64,000 nucleotides of DNA from Earliella scabrosa (GCA_022605405.1 JABYQQ010000008.1:1178001-1242000), one strand, 5' to 3'; shown: positions 34,878 through 46,967, counted from the first letter of the stretch. Notes: generated from the letters alone by a model not told the origin. A program made the numbers and translations.

Positions 34878-35368
34878 TGACGACTAGCGTCGGGCGCGAG
34901 GCAGGTCGTCTACGGTATGTATCAACTTCTTCCGTCATATCAACGCTAATGTCTGGATTTTTCGCCAGTGTCTCTTTCCGAATCTCCGTTGCATGCCGCC
35001 GTGATGGTCACTCACCGGAGCAAGAGCTCGACTGCTGGATCTGCAGTGCATGCAGCGTCAGTAGAAACTCACCGGTACTCACCTCTCGCATCGCAACGAT
35101 TGCATTAGCATTTCTTCACTGTACGACAACTTTCAATTATATAGTCTACGCCATGGGATGTGGTACGCCAATAACCATGGTCTACACGCGACCGAATCAC
35201 CGTCCGCCATTGCCATGATGGCAAGTTTCCGTGAGGATACTACATCGCACTTCCCGTACAACATATGTCTACTTGTAAGCCACCCGTTCACAATCCACAT
35301 TTTGTCCTTCCACTGTCTCGCCTAACTCCGCGGCAGAAGCGACGTCGTATGTAGTACCATGTCATCCC
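34878..35368. other. Intergenic inside duplication copy B
   Basis: 3' flank between convergent F-box genes, matching 13910-14387 in reverse complement. No gene. Confidence 0.7.
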
Positions 35369-37198
35369 TCATACATACTCCTTCCGCTCATGCACGTACA
35401 ACACCTCGACGTCGTCCACCAGAGCACGGATGCACGTCCGCAGCCGCTCCTGCAGTGCCGCGGGCTGCCACAGCTCGCTGGAGTAGCACTGCCAGGCGTC
35501 GGCCACGGAAGAATCCGAGATGCGCACTGATAGGCTCTTCAACGGCTGAGCCCCGAGCTCAGCGCGGTTTCGTACCATATCCACGAGACTGTCGCAGAAC
35601 ATCGGCGCGTCGCTTCCTTCCAGAACCTGGAGCAAGTCGGTGCCGTCTCCCATTCCCTCCAACGTCTCCTCCGCCGAGAAGAACGCGCCGGTCTCTGGCC
35701 GCCAGAAGACGCTGAGATGCTCCAGGGCGGGCGCGAGGCATCCACGGCTTTCTCCACGAAGGGCCGGGTCGTGCCCCGCTTCGTTCGACGGGTCCAGGAG
35801 AGGGAGGACGCTCATTCTCCCATCCCGGCGACCGTACTCGAGCCGTCGGAGTTGGGGGAAGCTGGCGAGGAGATGGTGAAGACGAGACTGGGAAGACTGC
35901 ATGGACGGCCCTGTGTCGACGACGAGCGCGGTGAGCGCGCGAAAGGGGGATAGCACGACCGAGACGTCGGTGAACGTGTCGTCGAGGGTGCTCCTCAGCG
36001 CGTGGCAGGACAGCACCTGCGTGCCGCCGTTGAACCCTTGCACAAAGGGCCAGCAGATGTCTACCAACACGCGGACTTCTTGCACCTCGCCGAGATGGGG
36101 GAACGCGCAGGGGTTCGCCGGGATAAGGTCCCGCCAGGCCATCGGACGCGGGCCGATCCCGCACGATAACAAAACGAGGCAGCTGGGGGGTATGACGAGT
36201 CTTTGGAGAAGGTCCGCGACGCCGGTGCCCCCGTTGCCGAAGTAGAGCTTGCAGAGACGTGGGAGAGTGAGGATTCTGCCAGAAACGGCCGGTTCTAGAG
36301 AGGACACGATGGGAAAGTCCATGTCTAGCTCCTCCAACGAAACGCAGGGCTCCAAGATCAGGAAGATCCAATCCGTGGTTCTTGACTTGAGGCGTCCCAT
36401 ATCTTCCGTGGAGCGTACGGTTCCGTGCAGGCGTATGACTCGCAGCCTGTCACTTAGGGGGCTATTTGCAAGGCATAGGAGAGGGAAGTTGACGATCTGA
36501 AGACGGGGAAAGAGTGTGACGGATAGAGGAAGAGGGCGCAAATCGCGGAGAAGAGTAGGGAGGTCGCGCGGCTCGCCATCTTGCAGTGACGTGGTCAGAT
36601 AGACATGTAGATGACGGAGGATGGGCAGGCCTGTCTTCAAAAACGAGTATACATCGCTCCACTGTTCCAGAGATATTTCACTAACAGTGAGCTCTGTAAG
36701 ACGATTGGCGTGTGGCGCGACAACCTGCATGAGGCCGGGGGAGAACGGTACATCACCAAGACTGAGACGGATCGGTACAGCCCCCGAGAGCTCGAGGAAG
36801 AGGCCGAACCGGTCCACGGTGACAGAGCCGGGACGGTTCGTAGGCCCGACAATTGTTGCCCAGAACACATGGCACCGGAGAACAAGGTGCCGCCACAAGC
36901 GACATACTTGGAGCACCGCAAGGCGTTGTGTCTGCTGAGGCCACGAGAAGTACTTCGAATAATCATATTGGTTTGGTGTGGCGACGTTGTCGAATATCGT
37001 CATCAGGACCTCGGGGGGAAGCGTGCGATGGATGGGTGCATAGGTGTTGTATGCGCATCTCAGTCCATGAATGCGGTTCTTGTACTCTTCGATGCGCTTC
37101 TGAGCCCACTCCTGTCTCTGCATAGGGGCCAGTTCAGAGAGACGGGCCCGGTCTTCATCCGCGAGATCAACGTCAATACGGTAGTGCGTAAACCCCAT
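35369..37198 (-). CDS. F-box protein, type I (copy c)
   Basis: Single exon, 609 aa. N-terminal charged helix (DLADEDRARLSELAPMQRQEWAQKRIEEYKNRI), then the F-box YAPIHRTLPPEVLMTIFDNV and VLQVCRLWRHLVLRCHVFW. The remainder contains leucine-rich segments and the family-specific LRRLEYGRRDGRMSVLPLL. It ends DVEVLYVHERKEYV, the part duplicated at 13712-13909. Predicted SCF ubiquitin-ligase substrate receptor; target unknown. It is transcribed towards the type II gene and away from the glyoxalase-like gene, whose stop lies ~290 bp upstream, mirroring the F-box/glyoxalase pairing at 16855-19919 but in a different order. Confidence 0.82.
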   Translation of the reverse strand: MGFTHYRIDVDLADEDRARLSELAPMQRQEWAQKRIEEYKNRIHGLRCAYNTYAPIHRTLPPEVLMTIFDNVATPNQYDYSKYFSWPQQTQRLAVLQVCRLWRHLVLRCHVFWATIVGPTNRPGSVTVDRFGLFLELSGAVPIRLSLGDVPFSPGLMQVVAPHANRLTELTVSEISLEQWSDVYSFLKTGLPILRHLHVYLTTSLQDGEPRDLPTLLRDLRPLPLSVTLFPRLQIVNFPLLCLANSPLSDRLRVIRLHGTVRSTEDMGRLKSRTTDWIFLILEPCVSLEELDMDFPIVSSLEPAVSGRILTLPRLCKLYFGNGGTGVADLLQRLVIPPSCLVLLSCGIGPRPMAWRDLIPANPCAFPHLGEVQEVRVLVDICWPFVQGFNGGTQVLSCHALRSTLDDTFTDVSVVLSPFRALTALVVDTGPSMQSSQSRLHHLLASFPQLRRLEYGRRDGRMSVLPLLDPSNEAGHDPALRGESRGCLAPALEHLSVFWRPETGAFFSAEETLEGMGDGTDLLQVLEGSDAPMFCDSLVDMVRNRAELGAQPLKSLSVRISDSSVADAWQCYSSELWQPAALQERLRTCIRALVDDVEVLYVHERKEYV

Positions 37199-37484
37199 AA
37201 CTGAGTGACATTTATCGTCAGTACTGGTGTGGCAGTTGGGATTAACGGTCCGTACTCAACGAAGAATCGCTCCTAAGTGAACGGTCAGATCGGTCTGGCG
37301 AACGCGAGTTTCTTGAGCAGCGATGGCAAGAGGCAAGGACACAAGCGCCTCAAGCTGTTCCGGGCGTCTGCAAAACGTAGCCTGGGATTCCGAGTCTGGA
37401 AGCGGGCATATAGCCTCTAAGAGCACCCCAAAAGAGGACAGGTAACCCACTCCATTGCATCGAGACGAGTGCATGCCAGACAAG

Positions 37485-38457
37485 CTATCTGATCGTCCAT
37501 ACAAGCCGTCCGTACGGTGTTTGTGCAATGCCCGTGTTCGACTCCTCAGTCACACGGAACCCGACCTCGTATATCCCCGGACCGTGCGTCTGCAGGTACT
37601 CGCGCTCCTCGTTGCCATCCGCCACCTGTAGGACCAGCAGAGGAGGCCTTTGGTGTGCCCCATAGTGACTAGGCTGTTGCTCCAATTCCCAGTGGGTCTC
37701 CGTGTCCGAAGACACGCTCGGGTGCTGCCCGATGACTGTTGTCAGCTGTCTCGCGGAGACCTCGTACGCCTCGGAAGAGACGAGCAGCCTAACGTAGGCG
37801 ATCCCGACAGCGGTGTTCTCGTGCTCCACGTTCGAGCGCGGCTCCAGCGGGACCTGCATAGCACATTCAGGCGTCAGCCCATCCCGTCGTTCAATAACAC
37901 AGGAACGCCAGGCTCACCCTCCACTCCCGAGGGGTAACGTCCCCACAAAAGAACGGCAGCTTGCCCCGCTCGTGCTCGCTCGGACTGCTGATCAGCCACT
38001 CGAGCACCCGCCCGTCCTCGCGCCTGCGCCCGCCCCGCGCCTCCTCGTACAGCACCGGGCTGCCCTCCTGCCTTGCGCGCTCGTTGATCGTCTGCGCGAT
38101 CGAGTCAGGGCCGGTGCGCCCGGTCCCGAGGAACGCGTAGTCGATCCAGCCGGGCGCCCGCCTCGCCCAGGGGTGGCGGCTGTCCGGCGGAGGGGGCTGG
38201 ACGAAGTGGATGAGCTCGAGGTAGGTCCCGTCTGCGAAGACGACGAGCGCGTTCGCGGTGGCCCCGTCGGCGTGTGTCCCGCCTGGGATGACGCTGCAGC
38301 GAACGGTCGAGTGAGTCAGTTTCGAGAGGACGCTGTACGGCGATATGGAAGGGACTTGGACCTACGTGAATCCGAGCTGTTGGAACGCGGCGACACTTCT
38401 CGAGAGCGTGCCGGGTGGTGTCAGGTGCGGGATGTGGTCGAGGATCCTGGTTGACAT
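37485..38457 (-). CDS. Glyoxalase-like domain protein (copy 2)
   Basis: Three exons (38457-38366, 38293-37918, 37853-37485), 278 aa. Same architecture and intron positions as 18950-19919; exon 2 is exactly the same length (376 nt). Key segments: ILDHIPHLTPPGTL, then TVIPGG after intron 1, DGTYLELIHFV, PGWIDYAFLG, LPFFCGDVTPREWR and GPGIYEVGFRV, ending YGRLVWTIR. The candidate metal-ligand positions (His of LDHIP, Glu of YLELI) are retained. Differences from copy 1 include a shorter N-terminus and an Arg-rich loop (EEARGGRRREDGR). Substrate unknown. Confidence 0.8.
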
Positions 38458-38865
38458 TGTATGGTGGCAGTGGACGAGATCGGCTGGTGATCTGAACCTA
38501 CTTAAGATGCAGTGAGCAAGCGCTATGTGGTCGCGGATCCGATGTGGGTCGGCCACGAGTCGACGGTATGACTGGCGTGAATGTGACCGGTGCCATACAT
38601 GAAGGTCCCACTTCCCATGAACTCCGCGCTTCGCCTCGCGATCACGCGATTGTAAGTACTCATGCGGTCGCACGCGTCATTCTTGCGTGCCGCGAAGCTT
38701 CAGCAAGACGATGAATTTGAAAGTCGTCCAGAGACAACATCAAAGCATCACGGCACACAAATGTCCCTGAAATGAAATTGTCCATGCACCCCAGTCCCAA
38801 CCGACGACATCTGTTCACAAGGACTCAGCAGGGGATACGTGGACGCTGCATGAACGGACATACCT
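38458..38865. other. Intergenic: glyoxalase promoter and cerato-platanin 3' flank
   Basis: No gene seen. The right part is the 3' flank of the cerato-platanin gene, the left part the promoter of the glyoxalase-like gene. Confidence 0.5.
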
Positions 38866-39309
38866 TTAGAGACCGCACCTCCAGCTCTCAACAGGGGCCG
38901 CGTTCGCGTTGATGCGACCGTACTTCGACGCCTGGCCATCGGTGAGGACGTCCATCGCACGGTGAGCGATGTTCCACCCCTGCTGGGTTTGGTCGATGGC
39001 GAGGACGTAGATGCTCTTGTGGCCGTATGTGAGCTGCCAACACGTCCCGCACTGGTCGCTGTTCCACCCGCCGATCGCGGCCGTGCCGCCGACGTAGGGG
39101 AAGCGGGGGAGGTCGCCGAGCCAGTTGTAGCCCTTGGTGCGGAGCCCGTGGGAGCCGTCCGAGCATGCGACGCGGTCGAGCGAGTAGCCCGGGTTGTCGT
39201 ACGCCTCGTCGTACGTGACGGAGACGGTGTGCCAGCTCTGGTAGGAGGGCACAGCGAGCACGCTGGACGCGAGCGCGAGGAGGGAGAGGGAGAGGGTCTT
39301 GAACTGCAT
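38866..39309 (-). CDS. Cerato-platanin family secreted protein
   Basis: Single exon, 147 aa. It begins with a clear signal peptide (MQFKTLSLSLLALASSVLA), then a mature cerato-platanin domain: VSVTYDEAYDNPGYSLDRVACSDG, KGYNWLGDLPRFPYVGG, GWNSDQCGTCWQLTYG, IYVLAIDQTQQGWNIAHRAMD and a C-terminal RCGL. Four cysteines (C49, C87, C90, C145) give the two conserved disulfides. These small secreted proteins have a double-psi beta-barrel fold related to expansins, bind chitin oligomers, self-assemble at surfaces, and can elicit plant defence; in saprotrophs they probably act on the fungal wall or substrate surface. The start is set by the signal peptide. The gene is intact. Confidence 0.92.
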   Translation of the reverse strand: MQFKTLSLSLLALASSVLAVPSYQSWHTVSVTYDEAYDNPGYSLDRVACSDGSHGLRTKGYNWLGDLPRFPYVGGTAAIGGWNSDQCGTCWQLTYGHKSIYVLAIDQTQQGWNIAHRAMDVLTDGQASKYGRINANAAPVESWRCGL

Positions 39310-40695
39310 GGCGAAGTAAGGAAGGTGGAGTGAAGTGGTGGAAGTCGCAAGATGCGGGGCGGCTCAAGGAGAAGGAGAAGACTCAAAGACGAGCTGCTGA
39401 AGACGGTTGGCTCGCACCTGGTCATCTTATAGCACGTTGGCCTCGTTCAGGGTCAGGCAACGTGCTGGAACGCCGCCGACGCTGTTGCATGCGACTGCAC
39501 GGGCGCAACGCACCTGTGGTAATAGTAAGGGCTTCTCAAAGGTTTCAAGGAGGACCCGCCCACAAGAGCGCGAACCGATCCCTGGACGAGTGCACTCACC
39601 GGACGTCGAGGCGCAGCGGCCCCTTTCACGCATGCACTGCTAAAAGGCATCGGATTGGACCAAAAGCTCTTGCGTGACAGTCCGGCGGGCACTTTGCAAA
39701 AAGTATGGGTACTCACAGCATGCAGAGCACCCACAAAGAGCACTGCAAGCACGCCCAAATTGATTGAGAGTCACGTATCCGCGCCTGCACACCCCGGCGA
39801 ATTTGAAGTCCCTGAGCTCTCGGGCGGTTCCCTTGCACCTGGCATACGCCGACCATCAGCTCGAGATAGGAGACAGGATTCCAACCATGCGCAAGGACAT
39901 ACACATGAATGAATAGTTCAATTGGAAGTACTTGGCATGCGTCTCCTAGTCGAGGGGAGAGTGGGGGACGACCTGGAGGCAGCTGGCGGTACACAGAAGT
40001 AGAGACACTCGTCCGAAGCAAGAGACGAGGGATGGGGAAAGCTTGATATACGTTTCCGACGTCGAGTTCGACATTTTGGTGGTGAGTGGACAAGCCTGAG
40101 AGGCCGTGAGGCGCCCAACTACATACACAACCCGGTCCGTCGGACACGTCGAGTTTTATCGTCACTTTCATCGTCACTTACCAGCGCACCACAACGTGCT
40201 GACCCTTGCAGTTTCAGACTTATGGCATTGGCTACTCAGAGGCTGTACGGACAGATAAGACTTGTATCGCGGTGGAAGGCCTCTGACTACATCATGCTCT
40301 TATTATTAACAGGCCACCTCAGGCTCCGAGTTCGCCATGAGTATCCATTTGGTGTCGACGATGCATCTCGAGCGCGGTTCTCCAAGCAGACAGCCAGCAA
40401 TCAATATGATCAGTCAGTCAAGATTCGAGTAGTCCATCGGCAGCTGGAATGGTAACCGTCGTGCTTGCTTTATGCACGTTCAGCCCAAATTAACTACCTA
40501 ATGCAGCGAACAATGAGACGGGCTCAAGCGTCCCTGCGTGTTCGGCTATCTCATGGTGAGCCTGATATCTAAGTACTGTTCACTTATAGACGCTCAATCT
40601 TGACTCCAGGTTGAACCAGAACCAGCACCAACACCAGTCCTCACAATCTCAGAATCCTCCACTTGTCCTTACTGGCGCGCTGCATTACATCCACC
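39310..40695. other. Gene-free interval before the FunK1 cluster
   Basis: 1.4 kb without a recognisable gene. The left part is the cerato-platanin promoter. CA/AC-rich and pyrimidine-rich stretches around 40610-40690 precede the first FunK1 gene. Confidence 0.45.
39425..39431 (-). promoter_or_regulatory. TATA-like element of the cerato-platanin gene
   Basis: TATAAGA on the minus strand, ~115 bp upstream of the ATG at 39309. Position and sequence fit a TATA box; function not shown. Confidence 0.35.
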
Positions 40696-43432
40696 ATGAT
40701 ACCATATGAAACGGTGTCTTACATTCGCATCTCTCACGCACGGTTCCTTGACAACTTCTTCCCAATCCCCGCGCCCGACTCGACCTCATACAAGAAGGAA
40801 TGCGATGAAGACTTGCCGGACTTCCACAAAACTGTCAGAAAAGTCATGCACAAAACCAGCAAGAAAAGTTCCACAGAACGTCTGGTGCGTCTGATCTGTA
40901 ACCACTGTGTGGTCTCCATCGAGCCATCCTAACCATCCTCATAGCTGCAAGCCATCAACAGCCATCGGGTCGCGCAGGGCTTCGGCATCACTCCGGGGTG
41001 CTCCATCTATCCCGACAAGTCGGATGGTTGGGCAGAGCTTGGGAGAGTAGACAACACGACACCGGATTGGGCCACACCGAAGATCCTCTTTCGCTTCTGC
41101 GACCACGACCCGTTCCGGGAACTCGAACCTTCGGACGGCACTTACCATGGCTACTATCCCCGCGATGATCACGACGACTACCGAAGCGAAGTCCGCAAAG
41201 ACATAGCTGGCATAGTTCAACATCACTTCGCCGTGCAGCACCGGACCGCCGTATTCGTCGTTCTCATCCATTTCCCAACACTACGCCTGTCACGCTGGGA
41301 CAGAGATGGCGTCGTGTTCTCGAAGATGGTCGAGTTCGTCAAGGATCCAACCCGCCTCTCCGACGTTCTCTGGCGCCTCTCCATGCTGACGGACGAGCAG
41401 CTTGGTTGCGACCCTACTGTCGTCCCCGTGCTCCCGGACTCTCCCGACCACAAGCTCATCGAGAAGATGCGCGAAGCCCGGCCCACAGAAGACTTCCAGG
41501 ACAAAGAAGGTAGCCGCATCTGCTGCGAAGTAGAGGACATCTCGCGGCACGAGTTCGAGTTCGCGCGGAAAATGTTCGCAGAGTCTTTCAACGATTCTGA
41601 AGCACGCTGGCGACTCTCCATCCCCTTGAAGGACGGCCCGTCCCACGACTTCCTGGTCGGCAACCCGTTCAGTTATCCCTCAGGCCATGACGCAGATGCC
41701 CGAATGGGCCGCGCCTACATCGCTCTAGACTGCATCACGGAACGCTTCGTCTTTCTGAAGGACGTCTGGCGCTATACAGCCGACGACGAGGTGAGGCTCC
41801 GGGAGGGCGATGTGCTCGACAAGCTCAACACGGACGGCGTGCAAAATGTGCCAACCCTAATATGCCACGCTGACCTTCCTGGGCAAGTTACGAGGACTCG
41901 AGACTTCTTTCAGCTGCGGTGCGAATGGTACTACGAGTCTGGGAATGTCGACGGCTATGACGCGTTTTGGGTGTGTGACCGGGAAGGCACCAAGATACTG
42001 CACAAGAAGCACTACCGGATTGCGATGCGCGAGATCTGTGTGTCCATGTCTAAGGGTGTCAGGTCAGGCAAACAGCTGTTGACGGTCTTCCGCGATTGTC
42101 TGATCGGTAAGCATACTCGCGCTTGGATATGCATTGAACTAACGTCTGACTCTGTTTCGTGCCATCTGCAGCTCACGCCGGCGCATACAAGTCTGGTTTG
42201 ATTCATGGGGACATCAGCGTCGCGAACGTTATGCTGTGTCCCAAGCTCGTCGAACACGAGAGTGGCTGGGGACTGGTCGTTCGTTACAACGGGATGCTCA
42301 TCGACTGGGAGCTGAACCGCCCGACGGATCCGGAATCCTACAGGTTAACGGAAGTCGGACAAAAGAGCGTACGTCCCTCCATTGAGTCCCCCTCGCGCGT
42401 TTTGCTGAATTATACCACCCCCATCCACGTCCACAGCGCACATGGCAGTTCGTGTCGTACGCGTTCCTCCAGTACCCCTGGTGCGGGCTCGACTTGGCGG
42501 ACGAGCTGGAGTCGTTCTTCTGGATGTTCTCGGTCTTCGCCATCGGGCACCTCCGTACCGAGCTCACCGTACCAGAAGTAGTCAAGTTCCTGGAGGACGT
42601 CCTCTCAGACCTCACAAACCGTGAGTGGAGGCAGCGCATGCTCTTAGCCGCGAAGACGGTCACCCCGCTCCCCGTCGTCTTCAAGGGACGGAAGAGCAGG
42701 GACGACAGCATCGTCGACTCTCCTCTCAACGTGTTCTTTCAGGAATACCTCCACCTCCTTCACGCGGAGTGCCGGGACACTGTGTTTGACACGCTGGGGG
42801 ACCTGTACACGCCCCCGGCCCGAGCCTTCCCTCGGCCCGGCCCCACCGGTGACCCGAAGGAGGAGAACAAAGAGAACGAAAATGGCGCTAGCGCGCCAGA
42901 GCCGCCACCGGACGAGAAGGTCTCAGCAAGGGAGATAGCCAAGCAGCTCCAGAACCACGACGCGGTCCTGAAGCTCGCTGAGGAGGTGTTGGCGATGGAG
43001 TGGCCGAGGGAGGAGTCTGACTACGTGGGCGACCAGCGCAGGATGGGCAACTGGGAAACGTACAAGAAGCTGGCAGCCGACTGGAAGAACATGGCACTGC
43101 CCGCACGGAAAGCGCTCGCCAAGGAGCGTGCACCCCAGGTTGAGGCACAACCAGTTGCAGGCAAGAACAAGGACCAGCAGCAGAACGAGGCCGCACCGAG
43201 TACGACTCGGAAGCGACCAGCGCAAGGAGCGGCGGCTAGAAAGAATAGAGCCGCCAAGCCCAAGAAGCCGACTGCGCGCGCCGGTCAGAAAGCAAAGCGT
43301 GCTCGACAGCAGGAAGAACGCGAACCTGTTGTGATTCGGATTCCAGCGAAGCGCCAGAATCCCGTCCGTCAATGTCGCGATCCCAAACCAGATGCACAAG
43401 AACCTCCCGCCAAACGCCGTCGGCGCTGCTGA
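40696..43432 (+). CDS. FunK1-type protein kinase (copy 1)
   Basis: Four exons (40696-40884, 40945-42106, 42172-42368, 42437-43432), 847 aa. Resembles the fungal-specific FunK1 protein kinases expanded in multicellular basidiomycetes. The C-lobe has the catalytic loop LIHGDISVAN (Asp464, Asn469) and the metal-binding GMLIDWE (Asp495, DFG equivalent). The N-terminal region (RISHARFLDNFFPIPAP) and the long middle part (FRFCDHDPFRELEP, WDRDGVVFSKMVEFV, DVLWRLSML) are shared with the next copy. After the kinase, a ~250-residue tail is rich in Lys, Ala and Pro and ends PPAKRRRRC, suggesting nuclear targeting. The start is the ATG aligned with copy 2. Substrates are unknown; the family has been linked to multicellular development. 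Confidence 0.82.
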
Positions 43433-43877
43433 AGGCAACTTTCCATCTTTCTCGCTCCCCGTCCTTACTACTATACGTCCGTCTGTACTTGCTGTTGATT
43501 TTGCTTTCGAATATATCATATTTTTCATCGTACTATACCGCGTATGGTAGACCGTCTTGAACTGAAGCCTGAGTCCAGCTCATTCGATCGAGAGTGACGC
43601 TAAGTGAGTGCGCGGATCGCCGTTCATGCTTTGTGCAGGACCGAATGATTCCCACGGCCACGTATGAACCAGCTACCATGCAAGTAGGCTGAACAATCAA
43701 GCGGAAGCGTCTCATATTCCGGTTATGTCAAGCGAGGTGTCGCGTCTTGTCGCGCGCGCTTCCAATAGACGCTCAGCTCCGACTTGAACGTGAACCACCG
43801 TCATCATCACCCCCCGTCGTGCTCGCCACAGCCTTCTATCGCACTCAACCCACCTAACAACCTCATTCAGACTCGCA
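43433..43877. other. Intergenic between FunK1 copies 1 and 2
   Basis: No gene. 3' region of copy 1 and promoter of copy 2, with a C/A-rich leader just before 43878. Confidence 0.5.
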
Positions 43878-46592
43878 ATGGCAGAGCGTGCTCCCACCGC
43901 GTCTCATATTCGCATCTCCCACGACCGGTTTATGGACAGCTTCTTCCCTATACCGGCTCAAACCTCGCAGCTGTTCAGAAAGACCCCAGAGGTTCAGTTG
44001 TCAGCCTTTGAAAACAAGATCAGAACCATAATTCCGGACTCTAAGGATCAAATGAAGAATCTCACTCCTCTCCTGGTACGTCCCTCTCTCTAACCATCTC
44101 ACTTATCGTTGGCCACTCTAACCATGTCGAGCCTAGATGAAACATGTGAATACGCACAAGGTCGCACAGGGCTTCTACCTGTCTCCCGACCCCTCTCTTT
44201 ATCTCGAGAGCTTGGACGGATGGGCGGAACTCAGCAGAGTAGACGATGCAAAACCAAATTGGGCGAAGCCGCGGGTGCTGTTCCGGTTCGTCGACCACGA
44301 CCCGTACCAGGAACTCGAACCGTGCCTCCTGCCACGAGGCTCCCATGTACCCGCGGACTACCACGATAGTCACAAAGTCTATCGTGAAGAAGTCCGCCAG
44401 GACATCGCCAGGACAGTGCAGCACCACTTCGTGGTCCAGCACGTCACCGCCGTATTCGTGGTTATCATTCATCGCTTCCAGCTACGCCTCTCCCGATGGG
44501 ACAGGGACGGCACCATCTTCTCAAAGATCGTCAACTACACCAATCCCACCGGAGCCCTCTCGGATGTGTTATGGCGCATCTCGATGCTCACGGACGAGCA
44601 GCTCGGCAGTGACCCCACTGTAACCCCTGTACTCCCCGGCTCTCCCGATTACCAACTCATGGAAGATATGCGGAAAGCGCGTCCAGAAGACCACCCCTGC
44701 GAGAACGGCGCGAAAATCGAGGGGAATTGGAGGAATACCTCCCGTGAATTCGCGTACGTCAGGGAGCGCTTCTCGAAATCCCTCGAGGACACCGAGGCAC
44801 GATGGAAGCTCGCCATCCCCTTGGAGGACGGGTCCAATCACTCCTTTCTGGCTGCCACCCCTTTCTCCCATCAGTCCGGGCTCCAAGTGGACGGTCGCAA
44901 CGGACGTGCATATATTGCGATCGACTGCAAGTCCAAGCGCTTCGTCTTCCTCAAAGATGTATGGCGCTATGCTTGCGATGACGACGTGAGGCTCCGCGAA
45001 GGCGAGGTCCTGTCAAAGCTCAACAACGCCAAGGAGCGCGTATACTTCGTGCCGACGCTGGTGTGCGAGCGCGATCTTCCCGGGCAGCAGACGAAGACCC
45101 GTGACTTCTACAAGAGACCGCCCTACGTGGAGCACGAGTTCGGGGACATCAACGCGTACAACGCTGTTTGGCCTCGGGACGCTATGGGTAACGCGATCGT
45201 ACGCAAGGCCCACTACCGGTTCGCTGTGCGCGAGGTTTGTATCTCTCTGTACGACGGGATCAAGTCGGGAAAGCTGTTGCTCTCTGTCTTCAGAGACTGT
45301 CTCAAGGGTAAGCACGCTTGGTTTGACTTGATGTGGCTTGCGCTAGTTCGCTGACATACCTACAGCACATTCGACGGCAGTTAGGGCTGGTTTCATCCAC
45401 GGGGATATCAGCTGCGGCAACCTTATGATCTACCCGAAGATCGATCCTTTCGTCAAAGGAGGGCCAGCAATTCGGTTAGACGGAATGCTTATCGACTGGG
45501 AAATGAACCGCCCGGCGGAGCCAGGTGAGGATTACAAGTTGACTACCCTCGGAGTGGCTGCTGTACGTATCTCATTTGGTTGGTCTTGTCTGTCGACATA
45601 TCTGACTCTATGTCCTGCAGCGGACATGGGCATACGTACCTTACGCAGTCCACTGCAATCCCACCAAGAACCTCACCGTCGGCGATGAGCTCGAGTCGCT
45701 GATGTGGCTGCAATTGGTTCTCGCTGTCCGGCTCCTCCGCACCGAGCTGACCATACACGAAGTGCGCGGGTTCGTTGCGGACTTCGTCATAGCGAGTTAC
45801 AAAGACGATGAACGCACCAAAGCTTGCAAGGAACACCTGCTGCAACAGGGCATCATTGCAACCCACTTTCCGATCGTCTTCAAGGGCCGCAAGGACGACA
45901 GGTTGAAGAGTATCGTCGACTCGCCCTTGAACGTATTCTTCGCGGAGTACCTCCACCTCTGTCACGCCGTATTTTGGTCACAATACGACCGGGAGCTCCC
46001 GGTCCGGCCCCTCGGTCAGTACGCGCTCGAACGTGACAAGGTGAATGAACCTCAGGGGGATGCGGGGCCAGAAATGGTCGATGCGCGCGAGTTAGCGAAA
46101 AAACTCGACTACGACACTGTGTTGAAGATCATGGACAAGGTCTTGGCGATGCAGTGGCCGCAGGAGGGCTCGGACTACGTCGGCGACCAGTTCGATATAG
46201 CCTACGTTGCCCACTACAAGAAGGAGGCGGAAGCGGCGAAGAAGGCGAACTTGGAGTTGGCAGCGTTGAGGCGGACTGTCAAGAATCTTCCCCCTCAGGC
46301 GAGCGACCCGCAAGAGAAGGACACGGACAAGGACGAGGATGAGCAGAAGGACGAGGCCACGCCCCCGCCACCAAAGCGGCCGGCGCGTAAAGCAGGGGCT
46401 CAGAAGAACCAACCTATGGACGAACCCGTGAAGGAGCCTACACGGCGTGCGGGTCCTAGGAAGAAGCAGAACGCAGAACCTGAACCTACCGACCAGCCTT
46501 CGGACCGCCGGAACCCCGGCCGTCGGTGCCGCGAGCCTCCTCAACCCGAGGCGTCCCAAGGACCTCCTACCAAACGCCGTCGACGCTGCTGA
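43878..46592 (+). CDS. FunK1-type protein kinase (copy 2)
   Basis: Four exons (43878-44075, 44137-45307, 45366-45562, 45621-46592), 845 aa. Intron positions and phases match copy 1 exactly, showing tandem duplication. Catalytic loop FIHGDISCGN (Asp470, Asn475) and GMLIDWE (Asp500) are intact. Shared motifs include IRISHDRFMDSFFPIPAQ at the N-terminus, WDRDGTIFSKIVNYTNPTGA and FVFLKDVWRYACDDDVRLRE. The basic C-terminal tail ends PPTKRRRRC like copy 1. Predicted active Ser/Thr-type kinase of fungal lineage; targets unknown. Confidence 0.83.
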
Positions 46593-46967
46593 CTGTGAAC
46601 GTGGCTGTCATTCACTCCGAATGTACGGAACCCGTTTACAATCCTATTCGTAGCCTATCGTCGTGTGTGAATCAGTGATCGTATAGTGTATAGACAACGG
46701 ATTCGATGTAACATGTCTGTTGGATAGCTAAAATATTGTGCTGGACCCTCAAAAGAGCACTCTGGCTCATCTTCGCCATTGAATTTGTAAGCCAGAGAGA
46801 TAAACATCGCTTAGATGAGGTTTCAATCGGAGAACAAACCGCGTTCTGTCAAGCGCTCATATACGACTGGGCGCACTCGACCACAACCACAGCTCCACCA
46901 CAGCGCCAGCCACATCCAAAACCACAACCACCTCGCATTGACAACCCCGCTATACCCCTTATCATCA
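46593..46967. other. Intergenic between FunK1 copies 2 and 3
   Basis: No gene recognised. CA-rich leader (ACCACAACCACCTCG) directly before the start of copy 3. Confidence 0.5.

Larger units (their letters stand above)
32744..35571 (-). repeat. Inverted segmental duplication, copy B
   Basis: Reverse-complement partner of 13712-16517. Here the block runs from the promoter of the type II F-box gene, through that gene, and into the 3' end of the complete type I F-box gene at 35369-37198. Because the type I gene is whole on this side and truncated on the other, copy B or its ancestor looks like the source. Confidence 0.88.
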
